NCBI RefSeq assembly: GCF_900156265.1
Contig: NZ_FTNE01000002.1
Coordinates: 164,813-228,812 of the forward strand
Direction: 5' to 3'
DNA from: Acidiphilium rubrum
GTDB lineage: Bacteria > Pseudomonadota > Alphaproteobacteria > Acetobacterales > Acetobacteraceae
DNA: 64,000 nucleotides
Positions 61,512 through 64,000 of the stretch are shown here, piece by piece. Each line of letters begins with the position of its first letter. The stretch's first letter is position 1. Both the position numbers and the translations under genes were made by a program. The notes beneath the pieces were generated by a model that did not search any database, had not been told where the DNA came from, and worked only from the letters and a program-made list of their open reading frames with translations.

Positions 61512-63763
61512 GATTGCACCGCCGCCGGTCGCCATCGCCGCAGCAGCAAGGAGTTGGTCACCACGATCACGCTCGAAGCCGCCATCGCCGCCCCCGCGAT
61601 CATCGGGTTGAGCAAGCCGAACGCGGCCAGCGGGATGCCGATGACGTTGAACGCAAACGCCCAGACCAGCCCCTGGCGGATCTTGCCGAAGGTCTTGCGC
61701 GCCACATCCAGCGCCCCGGCAACCAAAGCAGGATCGCCGCGCATCAACGTGATGCCGGCGGTGTGCATCGCGATGTCGGACCCGGTCGCCATTGCGATAC
61801 CAAGATCGGCCGCGGCCAGTGCCGGCGCATCGTTCACACCATCGCCGACCATCGCGACCTGCCGCCCGTCGCCGCGCAGACGCTTGATGTGGGCCGCCTT
61901 CTGCTCCGGCAGGATATTGGCCATGACTTCATCGATTCCGAGCGCCGCCGCCGCAACTGCAGCGGCCCCCTGATTGTCGCCGGTCAGCAGCACGACTCGA
62001 ATATTCTGGGCCCGCAACGCCGCGACGGCCGCCCGCGCTGTCGGTTTTACCGCATCGCCGAACGCGATGAGGCCGATAATTTTGGCAGCATCGGCCACAT
62101 CGACCCCGCCACGATCGATCAACCACGCGATCGTGCGACCTTCGGCTTCCAAAGCGGCGGCGCGATCGGCCAGCGCCCCGGCATCGAGATCGGCTTCAGT
62201 GAGCAACCGACTGCTGCCGAGCACGACGCGCCGGCCCTCGACCTGCCCCTCGATCCCTCGCCCGGGCAACGCCTTCACCGCCTGCGCATGCGGCGCCTGA
62301 ACACCATCCGCCGTCGCGCGCGCCAGCACGGCACGCGCCAGCGGGTGTTCGCTACCCTGCTGCAATGCAGCGGCGATTCGCAACAGCGCAACCGGATCAG
62401 CCCCCGGCGCCGCTTCCAGCGCCACGACGGCCGGTTGGCCTTCGGTCAACGTGCCGGTCTTGTCGAACGCGACGGTATCGATCGACCGTGCCCGCTCCAG
62501 GGTTTCCGCATCCTTGATCAGAATACCATGCGTCGCCGCCACACCGGTTCCCGCCATCACCGCCGTCGGTGTCGCAAGGCCGAGCGAGCACGGGCAGGCG
62601 ATCACCAGCACCGCGACGGCGGTCAGCACCGCGTGCTCCACCGTTGCGCCCACAATCAGCCAACCGACCAACGTGATCAGTGCCACGACCAGCACCGCAG
62701 GCACGAACACCGCCGCCACCCGATCGACCAGCGCCTGGATCGGCGCCTTGCCGGCCTGCGCGCTTTCCACCAGCCGAATGATCCGCGCCAGCGTCGTCTC
62801 GCCGCCGACCGCCGTGGTCTCGACCAGCAGCACCCCATCGCCGTTGATCGCCCCGCCCGTCACCGGATCGCCGACGCTTTTGCTCACCGGCACGCTCTCG
62901 CCGGTCAGCATCGACAGATCGATTGCGCTATCCCCCGCGCGGATCGTGCCATCCACCGCGATCCGCTCGCCCGGCTTGACCACAACGAGATCACCCAGCC
63001 GGATCGCGCTCACCGCCACCTGCCGTTCCGTGCCATCCGCCGCCCGCAGCGTCGCCCGCTCCGGCCGCAGCGCGGTCAGTGCCTGCAGCGCCGCCCCGGT
63101 CTGGCGCTTGCCGCGCTGCTCCAGCAATTTGCCGAACAGGATCAGCGTGATCACCACGGTCGATGAATCGAAATACAGCACCGGCCGCCCGCCGATCATC
63201 CAGGACCGCACCAGCAAATACAGGCTCATGCCATAAGCGGCCGAGGTGCCGAGCGCGACCAGCACATCCATATTCGCGCTGCCCGCACGCAGCGCCTTGT
63301 ACCCGGCCCGATAGAACCGCGCGCCGATCCAGAACTGCACCGGCGTCGCCAACGCCAGCGCGAGCCATCCCGGCAGCATGAACCGCGCCCCGGCCAGATC
63401 CGCGATCATCCCAATTACCAGCGGCGCCGTCAGCACTGCCGAGACCGCCAGCACCGCATAATCCCGCCGCGCCGCCCGATCGCGCAGCGCCGCCTCATCG
63501 GCATCGCCCGCCGGATCAATCACATGCGCGCCGTACCCCGCCCGCTCCACCGCCGCGATCATCGCCGCCGCATCCACCCCGCGCGCTACCACGCGCGCGG
63601 TTTCACTGGCCAGATTGACCTCGGCAAGCCCAACACCGTCCAGCTTTCGCAACGCCCGCTCGACCCGCCCGGAGCACGAGGCGCAAGTCATCCCCTCGAT
63701 CGCCAGATCCACACTGATTTCGTCGGCTGCGGCCCGGTTGGGCATCGGCGTGAGCATGTTCAT
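61508..63763 (-). CDS. copA: copper-exporting P1B-type ATPase CopA
   Basis: CopA pumps Cu(I) out of the cytoplasm. The 751-residue protein has one N-terminal heavy-metal-binding domain (C27-x2-C30 in [11 protein letters not shown]), eight helices, the membrane motif CPC in [20 protein letters not shown], the phosphorylation site DKTGTLTEG, and [10 protein letters not shown] near the C-terminus. Start ATG 63763 follows AAGGA. The DUF4396 gene is coupled downstream. No CueR gene is nearby. Confidence 0.95.
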   Translation of the reverse strand: MNMLTPMPNRAAADEISVDLAIEGMTCASCSGRVERALRKLDGVGLAEVNLASETARVVARGVDAAAMIAAVERAGYGAHVIDPAGDADEAALRDRAARRDYAVLAVSAVLTAPLVIGMIADLAGARFMLPGWLALALATPVQFWIGARFYRAGYKALRAGSANMDVLVALGTSAAYGMSLYLLVRSWMIGGRPVLYFDSSTVVITLILFGKLLEQRGKRQTGAALQALTALRPERATLRAADGTERQVAVSAIRLGDLVVVKPGERIAVDGTIRAGDSAIDLSMLTGESVPVSKSVGDPVTGGAINGDGVLLVETTAVGGETTLARIIRLVESAQAGKAPIQALVDRVAAVFVPAVLVVALITLVGWLIVGATVEHAVLTAVAVLVIACPCSLGLATPTAVMAGTGVAATHGILIKDAETLERARSIDTVAFDKTGTLTEGQPAVVALEAAPGADPVALLRIAAALQQGSEHPLARAVLARATADGVQAPHAQAVKALPGRGIEGQVEGRRVVLGSSRLLTEADLDAGALADRAAALEAEGRTIAWLIDRGGVDVADAAKIIGLIAFGDAVKPTARAAVAALRAQNIRVVLLTGDNQGAAAVAAAALGIDEVMANILPEQKAAHIKRLRGDGRQVAMVGDGVNDAPALAAADLGIAMATGSDIAMHTAGITLMRGDPALVAGALDVARKTFGKIRQGLVWAFAFNVIGIPLAAFGLLNPMIAGAAMAASSVIVVTNSLLLRRWRPAAVQS

Positions 63764-63845
63764 GGGAAAATCCTTGCCATCACCGTGGATATGGTGATTC
63801 CCACGATGGGAAGGTCAAGCCTGCGACATCAAACGCAAGGCGAGG

Positions 63846-63981
63846 CAGGAAGTGTCTTCTTTTTTGTGAACAAAAAAGAAGCAAAAAAAACTTTGTTAAT
63901 CTAGGCCCGTGCCGGTGAAACGGCCCGTGCCCCTGAATCAGAAAGTTCTTTGCTTCTTTTTTCCAAAAAAGAAGCCTTCCT
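63846..63981. repeat. twin A/T-hairpin repeat, copy 4
   Basis: Hairpins near 63856-63881 and 63950-63975 with the shared middle (CCCGTGCCGGTGAAACGGCC) make this closest to copy 2. It is the last feature before the window edge, upstream of copA. Confidence 0.85.
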
Positions 63982-64000
63982 ACCCACCCAGCAGCAGCAT

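Noticed and set aside
61514-63166. 550-codon forward frame
   Set aside because: Antisense of copA; composition is an artefact of GC-rich code.

Overview
The window is GC-rich bacterial chromosome of an alphaproteobacterium, most likely of the order Acetobacterales (Acetobacter/Acidiphilium relatives). The complete pqqABCDE operon, SDHAF4 (DUF1674) next to a cytochrome c maturation cluster, the IalB-like/rlmN pair, YbjN-proC and an L-lactate permease point that way. This placement rests on gene content only. No phage, conjugation, insertion-sequence or CRISPR structure is visible. Most of the window reads as ordinary chromosome with small accessory inserts.

Layout. 1-3000: a cut-off gene, a TetR/DUF1348 pair with a likely operator, then two toxin-antitoxin modules (HicAB and VapC/AbrB-type); the second lies between two identical 42-bp repeats. 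3000-7750: purQ-purL, BolA and monothiol glutaredoxin (Fe-S handling), and a glycosyltransferase whose start is unusual. 8000-14440: four transglutaminase-like genes in two back-to-back pairs. 14440-24800: a 233-bp nested palindrome, serA-phzF-serC, a GH17-GT2 glucan synthase fusion, a CNNM/CBS protein, a second copy of the palindrome element, proC-ybjN and rpmB. 25100-31240: glycogen-debranching-type enzyme, MFS transporter, PRC-barrel protein, short-chain dehydrogenase, a third toxin-antitoxin pair (VapBC) and an FkbM methyltransferase.

31370-35600: pqqABCDE, which makes the PQQ cofactor for periplasmic dehydrogenases, then rlmB and tRNA-Tyr. 35670-41540: lactate permease; an operon of cytochrome b, MsrP-like molybdoenzyme and DUF1223 protein; a secreted MKHST-repeat protein; a peroxiredoxin-like protein with a LysR regulator. 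41630-46380: rlmN, several envelope proteins, a beta-hydroxyacid dehydrogenase, OsmC and SDHAF4. 46375-51660: ccmCDEFGHI, without ccmAB. 51800-58060: YciI, EVE and hydrolase genes, then a tightly overlapped set of methyltransferase, O-antigen ligase family protein, beta-propeller and fatty acid hydroxylase. 58240-63763: a DUF1800/DUF1501 pair and a copper ATPase coupled to a His-rich DUF4396 membrane protein.

The periplasm is a recurring theme: PQQ, cytochrome c maturation, the molybdoenzyme/cytochrome b pair, copper export and exported beta-propeller, DUF1223 and MKHST-repeat proteins. Two dispersed repeat families occupy the intergenic gaps. One is a ~130-bp element built of two A/T hairpins in inverted orientation: four full copies, two single-hairpin copies and one decayed copy. 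The other is a ~233-bp nested GC-rich palindrome: two copies and one decayed relative. The most promising unexplained items are the transglutaminase quartet, the two repeat families, the 14-bp mini-ORF relay before the O-antigen ligase gene, and the copA-DUF4396 pair.
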